From: Streptomyces graminilatus
Lineage (GTDB): Bacteria > Actinomycetota > Actinomycetes > Streptomycetales > Streptomycetaceae
Assembly: GCF_001418565.1 (NCBI RefSeq)
Contig: NZ_LIQQ01000025.1
Location: forward strand, 1-64,000
Direction of reading: 5' to 3'
DNA length: 64,000 nt
The first letter of the stretch is position 1, and each line of letters starts with the position of its first letter. Of this stretch, positions 1 through 8,020 are shown piece after piece. Below the pieces are notes generated by a model. It saw nothing but the letters and a program-made list of their open reading frames with translations. It was not told the DNA's origin and did not search any database. The translations under genes and the position numbers were made by a program.

Positions 1-423
1 GTGCACCGCCGCGCCGCCCGCGTCCTTGGGCGCCTCCGCCCGCCAGACCCGCAGCCACTGGCCGCCCGGCGACTCGCTCACCCCGCCGGGGCGTTGCTGG
101 AGCTCCAGGGACGCGGCGCCCGCGAAGGCCTGCACGCGCTGCCAGCGCCGCTCGCCGTCCCGCTCCGTACCGGCGAGCAACTGCGCCGCCGCTCTGTAGT
201 CCCGTGTGCGCTGCACCACGTCCAGGACGTCCAGGAGATCCTGGTCGGGGCCGGGCATACGGATGTCCAGCGCCTCCTGCCGGACGAAGCCGTAGTCCGC
301 CGGGTCCGCGGCGTCCGGGTCACCGGGGGCGACCTGCTGAATACCGGCACGCCCGCGCCGCACGAACGGCAGCACGACGAAGCCGAGCATGACCAGCGCC
401 ATCAGGACCCAGAGAATCTCCAT
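1..423 (-). CDS. membrane-anchored hypothetical protein (3' end cut by window edge)
   Basis: The complement reads open from an ATG at 423 to the window edge, 141 codons with no stop, so the C-terminus is missing. Residues 3-20 form one hydrophobic segment (WVLMALVMLGFVVLPF) followed by a basic RRGR stretch, which fits an N-terminal anchor with the rest in the cytoplasm. The remainder is soluble and has no motif I recognise. It diverges from the cystathionine gamma-synthase gene across about 130 bp, which must hold both promoters. Function unknown. Confidence 0.7.
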   Translation of the reverse strand, partial: MEILWVLMALVMLGFVVLPFVRRGRAGIQQVAPGDPDAADPADYGFVRQEALDIRMPGPDQDLLDVLDVVQRTRDYRAAAQLLAGTERDGERRWQRVQAFAGAASLELQQRPGGVSESPGGQWLRVWRAEAPKDAGGAAVH

Positions 424-552
424 GCCTCAAGCGAACCAGACGCCTCTGACAATTGGCCAACCCGGTGGGGACACAGGCCCCCGGAGCCCCCGCCGCCCGC
501 CTCCCGGGGCCGTGGCCGTCACCGGACCCCCGGGCGCATTACCCTCGGGCAC

Positions 553-1707
553 ATGAGCGACAGGCACATCAGTCAGCACTTCGAGACCCTCGCGATCCAC
601 GCGGGCAACACCGCGGATCCCCTCACCGGCGCGGTCGTCCCGCCGATCTACCAGGTCTCGACCTACAAGCAGGACGGCGTCGGCGGGCTGCGCGGCGGTT
701 ACGAGTACAGCCGCAGCGCGAATCCGACCCGTACCGCCCTCGAAGAGAATCTCGCGGCGCTGGAGGGAGGTCGCCGCGGTCTCGCGTTCGCGTCCGGACT
801 GGCGGCCGAGGACTGCCTGTTGCGTACGCTGCTCAGCCCCGGCGACCACGTGGTCATCCCCGACGACGCCTACGGCGGCACGTTCCGTCTCTTCGCGAAG
901 GTCGTCGCCCGGTGGGGCGTGGAGTGGTCGGTCGCCGACACCAGCGACCCGGCCGCCGTACGGGCCGCCCTCACCCCGAAGACCAAGGTCGTGTGGGTGG
1001 AGACCCCCTCCAACCCGCTCCTCGGCATCACCGACATCGCCGCCGTCTCCCAGGTCGCCCGCGAGGCCGGTGCCCGGCTCGTCGTCGACAACACCTTCGC
1101 CACGCCCTACCTCCAGCAGCCGCTGGCCCTCGGCGCGGACGTCGTCGTGCACTCCCTGACCAAGTACATGGGCGGCCACTCCGACGTCGTCGGCGGCGCG
1201 CTGGTCACCGGTGACCAGGAACTCGGCGAGGAACTGGCGTACCACCAGAACGCGATGGGCGCGGTCGCCGGGCCCTTCGACTCCTGGCTGGTGCTGCGCG
1301 GCGCCAAGACGCTCTCCGTGCGGATGGACCGGCACAGCGAGAACGCCACGAAGATCGCCGACATGCTCACCCGGCACGCGCGCGTGACGCGCGTTCTGTA
1401 CCCGGGGCTGCCCGAGCACCCCGGTCACGAGGTCGCCGCCAAGCAGATGCGGGCGTTCGGCGGCATGGTGTCGTTCCAGGTCCAGGGCGGCGAGGAGGCG
1501 GCCGTCGAGGTCTGCAACCGCGCCAAGGTGTTCACGCTCGGCGAGTCCCTCGGCGGCGTGGAGTCCCTGATCGAGCACCCCGGACGCATGACGCACGCGT
1601 CCGTCGTCGGCTCGGCCCTGGAGGTGCCGGGCGACCTCGTACGCCTCTCCGTGGGCATCGAGAACGTTGAGGACCTTCTGGAAGACCTCCAGCAGGCACT
1701 CGGCTGA
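553..1707 (+). CDS. metB: cystathionine gamma-synthase (or gamma-lyase), PLP enzyme
   Basis: A 384-residue enzyme of the Cys/Met metabolism PLP family, acting in transsulfuration between homoserine esters or cystathionine and cysteine. The PLP lysine is K204 in SLTKYMGGHSD. The YEYSRSANPTR and FASGLAAE motifs near residues 55-80 and the C-terminal SLGGVESLIEHP and RLSVGIE motifs are family hallmarks. The frame stays open upstream to position 1, but similarity begins at the ATG at 553 (MSDRHISQHFETLAIHAG), so this start is chosen. Synthase and lyase cannot be separated by motif alone; similar Streptomyces proteins are usually named synthase. Confidence 0.9.
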   Translation: MSDRHISQHFETLAIHAGNTADPLTGAVVPPIYQVSTYKQDGVGGLRGGYEYSRSANPTRTALEENLAALEGGRRGLAFASGLAAEDCLLRTLLSPGDHVVIPDDAYGGTFRLFAKVVARWGVEWSVADTSDPAAVRAALTPKTKVVWVETPSNPLLGITDIAAVSQVAREAGARLVVDNTFATPYLQQPLALGADVVVHSLTKYMGGHSDVVGGALVTGDQELGEELAYHQNAMGAVAGPFDSWLVLRGAKTLSVRMDRHSENATKIADMLTRHARVTRVLYPGLPEHPGHEVAAKQMRAFGGMVSFQVQGGEEAAVEVCNRAKVFTLGESLGGVESLIEHPGRMTHASVVGSALEVPGDLVRLSVGIENVEDLLEDLQQALG

Positions 1708-1740
1708 TCACCGGCCGCGACCCGGTTTCCCGGCCCGGTC

Positions 1741-1989
1741 TCACCAGCCCCTCAGAGGTGGAGTCGTCTCCGACGGCGGCTCCACCCAGGGGTGCACCAT
1801 CGACGCCCACACCGTGAAGGCGACCGCCGCGGCGAACAGCAGCACCCACATCAGCCGACGCGCCGCCCGTCTGCGCCGCAGCATGCGGCCGCCGCGCCGT
1901 ACGACCTCCGCGTACAGGTCGGGCGGCACCGGAGGAGGTGTCCCCTCCATGCGCTGCCGCGCGGCGCTCTCCCGGTCCCGCCGGCTCAC
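1741..1989 (-). CDS. small single-pass membrane protein
   Basis: An 82-residue protein with one transmembrane segment at about residues 47-64 (MWVLLFAAAVAFTVWASM) flanked by an arginine-rich stretch (RRRRAARR), so the N-terminus should be cytoplasmic. Its start overlaps the stop of the upstream sigma-like gene by 4 bp, so the two are probably translationally coupled. That pairing suggests a membrane partner or anti-sigma-like role, but no anti-sigma motif is visible. The gene converges with metB. Confidence 0.65.
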   Translation of the reverse strand: MSRRDRESAARQRMEGTPPPVPPDLYAEVVRRGGRMLRRRRAARRLMWVLLFAAAVAFTVWASMVHPWVEPPSETTPPLRGW

Positions 1990-2489
1990 GACGGCACCAC
2001 CTTCGGTCCGGTCACCGCCGGCGCCGGGCCGCGCGGCGGGTGCAGCAGCGTCGCCGTCGCCCGGTCGCAGACCGCGTGCACGCGTTCGGTGGGCAGCCCG
2101 AGCAGCGCCGCCGTCTGCTCCTCACCGACGCCCTCGTACAGCCGCAGGACCAGGATCAGCCGCTGCTGCGGGGCCAGCAGGGCCAGCGGGCTCCCGGGGT
2201 GCGGGCGGGCCCGGCCGAGCGCGCCGTACCGGTGCCAGGCCCCGCGCGCGAAACGGACGGCGAGACACTGACGGGCCAGGTCGTACGGGTCCTCACCGCG
2301 CATCCGGTCCCAGCACGCGTACGTGTGCGCGAGGGCGTGCGTGAGCAGGCGCCGCGCGCGCGGGTTGTCGTGCGGCGCCTCCGCCGTGAGCAGCGTGGCC
2401 GTGTGCAGCAGCCGGCCCGCCGCGCCCGCGACGAACGCCTCGAAGTCCCGGGCCGGTCCGGCACCTTGGGACGCCTGCCGTTCTCGCAC
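1986..2489 (-). CDS. sigma-70 region 4-like regulatory protein
   Basis: A protein of about 167 residues whose C-terminal half resembles sigma region 4: LALLAPQQRLILVLRLYEGVGEEQTAALLGLP followed by a VHAVCDRATATLL recognition helix. The N-terminal half (LLTHALAHTYACW) is only weakly like region 2. I chose the GTG at 2489 because a GGGAGG sequence lies just upstream; an in-frame ATG at 2525 has no ribosome site. It may be a degenerate ECF-type sigma factor. It is coupled to the small membrane protein that follows. Confidence 0.6.
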   Translation of the reverse strand: MRERQASQGAGPARDFEAFVAGAAGRLLHTATLLTAEAPHDNPRARRLLTHALAHTYACWDRMRGEDPYDLARQCLAVRFARGAWHRYGALGRARPHPGSPLALLAPQQRLILVLRLYEGVGEEQTAALLGLPTERVHAVCDRATATLLHPPRGPAPAVTGPKVVPS

Positions 2490-2598
2490 CGTGCCTCCCG
2501 CCGTACGACAAGGACCCGGTCTCATCTGAGGCCAGATGCCGCCCGCCGGTCAAGAGGCCGGGCACTGGGGCCGTCGGGCGGGAGGCAGGGGCCGGTCG

Positions 2599-3123
2599 TC
2601 AGGAGGCGGACTCCGGTTCCCCCGCCGGGAGGCCCTGGGAGGCCTGGCGGGCGGAGAGCGCGGTATTGAAGCGCGTGAGGAGCGTGCAGAACACCTCGCG
2701 CTCCTCCGGTGACCACTCCTGCGTCAGCTCGGCCATCAGCTGACGCCTCGACGACCGCACTTCCTCCAGCCGCGCGAGCCCGCGCGGGGACAGCTGGAGG
2801 ACCACCGCCCGCCCGTCCTCGGGGTGCGAGGTGCGCTTGACGAGGCCCGTGTCGACGAGCGGAGCCACCTGCCGGGTGACCGTCGACGAGTCGATGCCCA
2901 TGCTCGCGGCGAGCGCCTTGACGCCCATCGGGCCTTCGTTGTCGAGGCGGTTGAGCAGCAGATACGCGGCGCGGTCCATCGAGTTGCGCACCTGCCCGAC
3001 TCCCCCGAGCCGGGTCTGTTCGGCACGGCGCGCGAACACCGCGACCTCGTGCTGCAACGTGTCGAGGAGACCGGTGTCACCGACGGTCGTCATGTCCATC
3101 GACATTTCAGGTGTTGTGGGCAT
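2599..3123 (-). CDS. MarR family transcriptional regulator
   Basis: A 174-residue protein with a winged-helix MarR core: AAYLLLNRLDNEGPMGVKALAASMGIDSSTVTRQV at about 54-88, then the wing KRTSHPEDGRAVVLQLSPRG, where the D-x-R pattern is typical of the family. It should bind DNA as a dimer and probably responds to a small ligand. It is divergent from the threonine dehydratase gene across 145 bp, so its own promoter and that gene are candidate targets. The start has a weak ribosome site; an internal ATG about 18-30 bases in is possible. Confidence 0.88.
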   Translation of the reverse strand: MPTTPEMSMDMTTVGDTGLLDTLQHEVAVFARRAEQTRLGGVGQVRNSMDRAAYLLLNRLDNEGPMGVKALAASMGIDSSTVTRQVAPLVDTGLVKRTSHPEDGRAVVLQLSPRGLARLEEVRSSRRQLMAELTQEWSPEEREVFCTLLTRFNTALSARQASQGLPAGEPESAS

Positions 3124-3268
3124 GGCCGGGGGCTCGCTTCATCAAAGGGGTGCTGGGTTGGGGGACAGGGTACGCGGCCGGAAGGCGGGCCGTACCGGCG
3201 CTGCCAAAACCGATCTCGGAGCTTGGTCACACCGCGAGTCCGCGCCTGTGAACTGCGAGACTTGAGTC

Positions 3269-4507
3269 ATGAGCGACAGCACGGCTGACTCCTTGCACTC
3301 CCTGGGGCCCGTCACCCTCGACGACGTACGCGGTGCGCGGAAGATGCTCATGGGTGTGGCGCGGGTGACGGCCATGGAGAGCAGCCGGCATCTGTCCCAG
3401 CTCGTGGGCACGCCGGTGCACCTCAAGTGCGAGAACCTCCAGCGCACGGGATCCTTCAAGCTGCGGGGCGCGTACGTCCGTATCGCCGGGCTGCTGCCCG
3501 AGGAGCGGGCCGCCGGTGTCGTCGCCGCCAGCGCCGGCAACCACGCGCAGGGCGTCGCGCTGGCCTCGGCGCTGCTCGGGGTGCGTGCCACCGTGTTCAT
3601 GCCGTTGGGCGCCCCGCTGCCGAAGATCAGCGCCACCCGGGAGTACGGCGCCGAGGTGAGGCTGCACGGCCAGGTCGTCGACGAGACACTGCTCGCCGCC
3701 CAGGAGTACGCGCAGCGCACGGGCGCGGTGTTCATCCACCCCTTCGACCACGCCGACATCATCGCCGGGCAGGGCACGGTGGGCCTGGAGATCCTGGAGC
3801 AGTGCCCCGAGGCGCGCACGATCCTCGTCGGGATCGGCGGGGGCGGTCTGGCCGCCGGGATCGCGGTCGCCGTGAAGTCGGTGCGGCCCGACGTCCGCGT
3901 CGTGGGCGTGCAGGCGGCGGGAGCAGCCGCGTATCCGCCCTCGCTGGCCGCCGGCCGGCCGGTGTCGGTCGCGAACCCGGCCACCATGGCCGACGGGATC
4001 AAGGTCGGGCGGCCGGGCGACGTGCCGTTCGGGATCATCGGCGAACTGGTCGACGAGGTCCGCACGGTCAGTGAGGACGAACTGTCGGCCGCGGTGCTGC
4101 TCTGCCTGGAGCGCGCCAAGCTGGTCGTGGAACCGGCGGGCGCGAGCCCGGTCGCGGCGCTGCTGAGCGAGCCCGGGGCCTTCGAGGGGCCGGTCGTGGC
4201 GGTGCTGTCCGGCGGCAACGTCGACCCGGTGCTGCTGGAACGCATCCTGCGCCACGGAATGGCCGCGCAGGGCCGCTACCTGGCGGTTCGGCTGCGTCTC
4301 ACGGACCGGCCGGGCGCCCTCGCGACGCTCCTCGGGGTGTTGTCAGTGGTCGACGTTAATGTCCTCGACGTGAGCCATGTCCGGACCGATCCGCGGCTCG
4401 GGCTCACGGAGGCGGAGGTCGAGCTGCACCTTGAGACGAAGGGGCCGGCGCACTGCGCCGAGGTCGGTCTGGCGCTGCGCGAGGCGGGTTACCTCGTCAT
4501 CGACTGA
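3269..4507 (+). CDS. ilvA: threonine ammonia-lyase (threonine dehydratase), ACT domain
   Basis: A 412-residue fold-type II PLP enzyme that deaminates threonine to 2-oxobutanoate, feeding isoleucine synthesis or threonine breakdown. The PLP lysine is K64 in RTGSFKLRGA. ASAGNHAQGVA and the glycine-rich phosphate loop GIGGGGLAAG follow. Residues about 335-412 form a single ACT domain (LRLTDRPGALATLLGVL), a likely allosteric site; the length matches the catabolic/ACT-containing form. It diverges from the MarR gene. Confidence 0.92.
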   Translation: MSDSTADSLHSLGPVTLDDVRGARKMLMGVARVTAMESSRHLSQLVGTPVHLKCENLQRTGSFKLRGAYVRIAGLLPEERAAGVVAASAGNHAQGVALASALLGVRATVFMPLGAPLPKISATREYGAEVRLHGQVVDETLLAAQEYAQRTGAVFIHPFDHADIIAGQGTVGLEILEQCPEARTILVGIGGGGLAAGIAVAVKSVRPDVRVVGVQAAGAAAYPPSLAAGRPVSVANPATMADGIKVGRPGDVPFGIIGELVDEVRTVSEDELSAAVLLCLERAKLVVEPAGASPVAALLSEPGAFEGPVVAVLSGGNVDPVLLERILRHGMAAQGRYLAVRLRLTDRPGALATLLGVLSVVDVNVLDVSHVRTDPRLGLTEAEVELHLETKGPAHCAEVGLALREAGYLVID

Positions 4508-4520
4508 GGCCACTCACTCG

Positions 4521-4580
4521 GGATCACGCGGACGCGTATCGCGAGGACGGGTATCACGCGGACGGGATCACTCGGACGGG
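4521..4580. repeat. four tandem 15-bp repeats downstream of ilvA
   Basis: Four head-to-tail 15-bp units (4521-4535, 4536-4550, 4551-4565, 4566-4580) follow a degenerate pattern of GGATCACGCGGACGG. The array starts 13 bp after the ilvA stop and ends about 20 bp before the promoter of the ABC transporter operon. The role is unknown. Confidence 0.75.
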
Positions 4581-4599
4581 TGGCCTCCGGGAAAATCCA

Positions 4600-4628
4600 T
4601 TGAGAGACGCGATACATCGCGTTATGGT
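4600..4628 (+). promoter_or_regulatory. promoter with embedded palindromic operator for the ABC transporter operon
   Basis: TTGAGA at 4600-4605 and TATGGT at 4623-4628 are separated by exactly 17 bp, a good sigma-70 (HrdB) layout. The spacer is almost filled by the inverted repeat ACGCGAT-AC-ATCGCGT at 4607-4622 (7-bp arms). A dyad between the -35 and -10 boxes is the usual place for a repressor. TetR and PadR proteins often control DrrAB-type pumps, but none is adjacent here. The predicted leader to the start at 4751 is about 115 nt. Confidence 0.7.
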
Positions 4629-4750
4629 GTGTGTCACGCCTCCGCATCCGCACTCTCGTGCGCCTGTTCATCCTCCTCCCGTTCACCGGGCGGGGCCAAG
4701 GAGACAAATCTAGGCTTTTGCGGTAATCCTCAACGACGTGGAGAACTGAT

Positions 4751-5806
4751 ATGCCAGGTGCCATCCACGCCGAAGGACTGGTGAAGACCTTCGGTGACGT
4801 AAAGGCTCTGGACGGCGTCGATCTGGACGTCCCGGAGGGCACGGTCCTCGGTCTGCTCGGGCCGAACGGAGCGGGCAAGACCACCACCGTCCGCTGTCTG
4901 ACGACCCTGTTGCGGCCCGACCGCGGCTCGGCGGTCGTCGCGGGTATCGACGTCCTGAAACACCCCGAAGCCGTCCGCCGCTCGATCGGCCTCTCCGGGC
5001 AGTTCGCGGCGGTCGACGAGTATCTGACCGGCCGCGAGAACCTCCAGATGGTCGGGCAGCTCTACCAGATGAAGTCGAAGGCGGCGAAGGCCCGCGCGGA
5101 CGAACTGCTGGAGCAGTTCCACCTCACGGACGCCGCCGACCGTCCGGCGAAGACCTACTCCGGCGGTATGCGCCGTCGGCTGGACCTCGCGGCGGCCCTG
5201 GTCGTCTCGCCGCCGGTGATGTTCATGGACGAGCCGACGACCGGCCTCGACCCGCGCAACCGCCAGCAACTGTGGGAGGTCATCAAGCAGTTGGTCTCCG
5301 GGGGGACGACGCTGCTGCTGACCACCCAGTATCTGGAGGAGGCCGACCACCTCGCGCACTCCATCGCGGTGGTCGACCAGGGGCGGGTCATCGCCCGCGG
5401 CACCTCCGACCAGCTCAAGGCCCGCACCGGCGGCGAGCGTGTCGAGGTCGTCGTGCACGAGCGCGAGCACATGGCGACCGCGTCCGAGGTGCTCAGCGTC
5501 TTCGGCAAGGGTCAGGGTGAGGTCACCGTGCAGGAGCACATGCGCAAACTGACCGTGCCCGTCACCGGCGGCGCGAAGCTCCTCGCGGAGATCATCCGTG
5601 AACTGGACACCCGAGGCATCGAGATCGACGACATCGGCCTGCGCCGCCCGACCCTCGACGACGTCTTCCTCTCCCTGACCGGCCATGTGGCCGAGGACAA
5701 GGACGCGGAGAACGGCGGGGAGAGCGGAAAGCAGGACGGAAAGCAGGACGCGAAGCAAGGCGGCAGACGGGGCGCGAAGCAGACCGGAAAGGAGACCGTC
5801 AAGTGA
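4751..5806 (+). CDS. DrrA-like ABC transporter ATP-binding protein
   Basis: A 351-residue ATPase of the daunorubicin-resistance (DrrA) family. Walker A is GPNGAGKTT at 37-45, the signature YSGGM is at 136-140 and Walker B ends in D160-E161, followed by the DrrA-typical PTTGLDPRNR. The DrrA C-terminal domain follows. It should power the permease encoded next, whose start overlaps its stop. The last 35 or so residues are an unusual hydrophilic Lys/Gln/Gly tail with repeated KQD/KQG units that the family does not need. Substrate unknown. Confidence 0.9.
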   Translation: MPGAIHAEGLVKTFGDVKALDGVDLDVPEGTVLGLLGPNGAGKTTTVRCLTTLLRPDRGSAVVAGIDVLKHPEAVRRSIGLSGQFAAVDEYLTGRENLQMVGQLYQMKSKAAKARADELLEQFHLTDAADRPAKTYSGGMRRRLDLAAALVVSPPVMFMDEPTTGLDPRNRQQLWEVIKQLVSGGTTLLLTTQYLEEADHLAHSIAVVDQGRVIARGTSDQLKARTGGERVEVVVHEREHMATASEVLSVFGKGQGEVTVQEHMRKLTVPVTGGAKLLAEIIRELDTRGIEIDDIGLRRPTLDDVFLSLTGHVAEDKDAENGGESGKQDGKQDAKQGGRRGAKQTGKETVK

Positions 5807-6660
5807 GTGCCGTCACCGACGCGGTGCCCGCAGTGGCATCCAAGAACCCCTTCAGCCAGCTGGTCCACGACTCCCTGGTCGTCGCCAAGCGGAACCTGAT
5901 CCGCATGTCCAGGATTCCCGAGATGGTGATCTTCGGGCTGATCCAGCCGATCATGTTCGTCATCCTCTTCACGTACGTCTTCGGCGGCTCGATGAAGATC
6001 GGGAACACCACCAGTCCCGAGGTCTACAAGAACTTCCTGATGGCGGGCATCTTCGCGCAGACGGTCACCTTCGCCACCGCGGGCGCGGGCGCCGGTATCG
6101 CGGACGACATGCACAAGGGCCTGATCGACCGGTTCCGCTCGCTGCCGATGGCACGTGGCGCGGTGCTGACCGGCCGCACCGTCGCGGATCTCGTGCAAAC
6201 GGCCCTGACGCTGCTCGTCCTGGCGATAGTCGCCCTGCTCGTGGGCTGGCGCCCGGGTTCCGTGGAACCGACGAACTTCGGGAGGATCCTCGGCGGCTTC
6301 GGCCTGCTGCTCCTGCTCGGCTATGCCTTCACCTGGATCGGTGCCCTGATCGGCTTGTCCGTGCGCACGCCGGAGGCGGCGACATCGGGAGGTCTGATCT
6401 GGCTGTTCCCGGTGACCTTCATCTCCTGCGCGTTCGTGGACTCCGGTCAGATGACGCCCTGGCTGCGCCATGTCGCGGAGTGGAACCCCTTCAGTGCCAC
6501 CGTCCAGGCGTGTCGTCACCTCTTCGGTGACCCCGGTGTGTCCCACTCCGACGCCTGGCCCATGCGGCACTCGGTGCTGGCCTCGGTGATCTACTCGGTC
6601 CTGATCATCGCGATCTTCCGCACCCTGTCGGTCCGCAAGTACCGCTCGGCGGACGGCTGA
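5803..6660 (+). CDS. DrrB-like ABC transporter permease
   Basis: A 285-residue ABC-2 type membrane protein with about six transmembrane segments (first at about residues 45-65, IFGLIQPIMFVILFTYVFGG). It carries the family-typical LIDRFRSLPMARGAVLTGR loop and a late LIWLFPVTFISCAFVDSGQMP-like segment. The GTG start at 5803 overlaps the upstream stop (GTGA), so it is coupled to the ATPase. Together they form a drug- or lipid-efflux pump. Confidence 0.9.
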   Translation: MSAVTDAVPAVASKNPFSQLVHDSLVVAKRNLIRMSRIPEMVIFGLIQPIMFVILFTYVFGGSMKIGNTTSPEVYKNFLMAGIFAQTVTFATAGAGAGIADDMHKGLIDRFRSLPMARGAVLTGRTVADLVQTALTLLVLAIVALLVGWRPGSVEPTNFGRILGGFGLLLLLGYAFTWIGALIGLSVRTPEAATSGGLIWLFPVTFISCAFVDSGQMTPWLRHVAEWNPFSATVQACRHLFGDPGVSHSDAWPMRHSVLASVIYSVLIIAIFRTLSVRKYRSADG

Positions 6661-6677
6661 GGGTGCCCCGGGCGTGA

Positions 6678-6717
6678 CGATGCCCCCGGCGCCAGGAAGA
6701 GGGCACCGGGGGCATCG
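6678..6717. terminator. bidirectional hairpin terminator
   Basis: Perfect 12-bp arms CGATGCCCCCGG (6678-6689) and CCGGGGGCATCG (6706-6717) enclose a 16-nt loop between the convergent permease and greA genes. No strong U tract is present, as is usual in Streptomyces. Confidence 0.8.
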
Positions 6718-6797
6718 CAAGGGGCGAGGCAGTGGATTCCGACGGTTCCGAGGAGCCGGTTCCGAAGAGCCGGGTCCGCAGGACCGGGTCCGGGAGG

Positions 6798-7295
6798 TCA
6801 GGCCTGGTAGGGCACTGCCTTCAGGATCTTCACGGTGGCGAGCTTGCCGTTGGGCAGCTCGTACTGGGCGTCCGCGCCGACCTTCTTGCCGTTCACCCCG
6901 CTGCCGAGCGGAGACTGCGGCGAGTAGGTCTCGATGTCGGAGCTGGCGTACTCGCGCGAGGCGAGCAGGAAGGACAGCGTGTCGTCCTCGTCGCCGTCGA
7001 AGGCGATCGTCACGACCATGCCGGGCGCGACCGTGCCGTCCGCGGCCGGCGCCTCGCCGACCTTCGCGTTCTCCAGGAGCTGGGTCAGCTGGCGCACACG
7101 GAGCTCCTGCTTGCCCTGCTCCTCCTTGGCGGCGTGATACCCGCCGTTCTCGCGCAGGTCGCCTTCCTCACGCGCAGCGGCGATCTTGGCGGAGATCTCC
7201 GTGCGCGCAGGACCAGTAAGGTGCTCAAGCTCGTCCTTGAGCTTGTTGTACGCCTCCTGGGTCAGCCAGGTGACGTTCTCGCTGGTCTGGGTCAC
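6798..7295 (-). CDS. greA: transcription elongation factor GreA
   Basis: A 165-residue GreA. An N-terminal coiled coil (LTQEAYNKLKDELEHLTGPARTEI) with the acidic tip EEGDLRENGGYHAAKEEQG inserts into the RNA polymerase secondary channel to trigger cleavage of backtracked RNA. A C-terminal FKBP-like domain (SPLGSGVNGKKVGA) follows. The GTG at 7295 is chosen because GAGGAG lies 6 bp upstream; the frame extends 10 more codons without a ribosome site. Length matches actinobacterial GreA. Confidence 0.95.
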   Translation of the reverse strand: MTQTSENVTWLTQEAYNKLKDELEHLTGPARTEISAKIAAAREEGDLRENGGYHAAKEEQGKQELRVRQLTQLLENAKVGEAPAADGTVAPGMVVTIAFDGDEDDTLSFLLASREYASSDIETYSPQSPLGSGVNGKKVGADAQYELPNGKLATVKILKAVPYQA

Positions 7296-7496
7296 AGGTG
7301 CTCCTCGTAGGTACTGGGAATACAAAGCATCGCCCTACCAAGAAGAATGTTCCTTCACGGATGGGCGAAACCACGAGCCTAACAATTCAGCGGCGACAGG
7401 GGGAGGACATAAGCCATCAGAAAAACGTCAGCGCAGGTCAACGCTTGTGTGATGAGTGTGACCCCGCTGATGGCCTGCGGGACCCCGGCGGTGGCC

Positions 7497-7895
7497 TCAG
7501 TCGCTGTGGCAGCCGAGCAGCTCGGCCGTGGTGCCCTGCGACGTCGTACGGAGCGTGACGAGCCGGTCTATGCGGGTGGCGGCACCGTCGAAGCGGAAGT
7601 CGGCGCGGCCCACCTCGGCACCGTTCTCGGCCTGGGAGCGGACCGTGCAGTAGCCGTTCGTCCCGGAGTCCTTGCGGACCTCCAGATGAACCCTGACCGA
7701 GTTCTCGTACGTCTTGAAGGTGATGACCTCGGCGCTGATCTTGCTGCCGACGACGTAGTGATAGCCGAACCAGCCGATCACGATGAGCAGTACCGAGCCG
7801 AGAACAGCGGCGACGATCCTGAGCTTGCGGTCGGCGCCCGCGTCCGTGGAGCGGCCGTACCGTCCCTCGGGAGGTCGCGTGGTCGCCGTACTCAT
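7497..7895 (-). CDS. DUF4307 membrane protein
   Basis: A 132-residue protein with one transmembrane segment (about residues 27-46, IVAAVLGSVLLIVIGWFGYHYV) and an extracytoplasmic domain containing two cysteines (NGYCTV and LLGCHSD) that could pair. This matches the actinobacterial DUF4307 family, which commonly sits beside mca as it does here, in divergent orientation. Function unknown. Confidence 0.8.
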   Translation of the reverse strand: MSTATTRPPEGRYGRSTDAGADRKLRIVAAVLGSVLLIVIGWFGYHYVVGSKISAEVITFKTYENSVRVHLEVRKDSGTNGYCTVRSQAENGAEVGRADFRFDGAATRIDRLVTLRTTSQGTTAELLGCHSD

Positions 7896-8020
7896 GATCG
7901 TCCTCTCCGCGAGGGCCCTGGAAAGCCGGGCCCCGGAATTATTGGCCGCTCGGTTCGGTCACTATAGAAGCCGCTCATCGCACCCGCTCACACCGGATGC
8001 CGACCTACGAGGATTGAGTC

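Noticed and set aside
1-552. In-frame upstream extension of the cystathionine gamma-synthase gene to position 1
   Set aside because: The extension is rich in Arg/Pro/His and lies antisense to the cut membrane-protein gene; homology and a normal start begin at 553.
4624-4713. 29-codon frame (MVCVTPPHPHS start) before the ABC operon as a leader peptide
   Set aside because: Its ATG falls inside the predicted -10 box, so it would not be on the transcript; no attenuator structure is seen.
4508-4750. MarR regulator as binder of the ABC promoter palindrome
   Set aside because: The MarR gene is about 1.5 kb away and divergent from ilvA; nothing ties it to this site, so no link is claimed.
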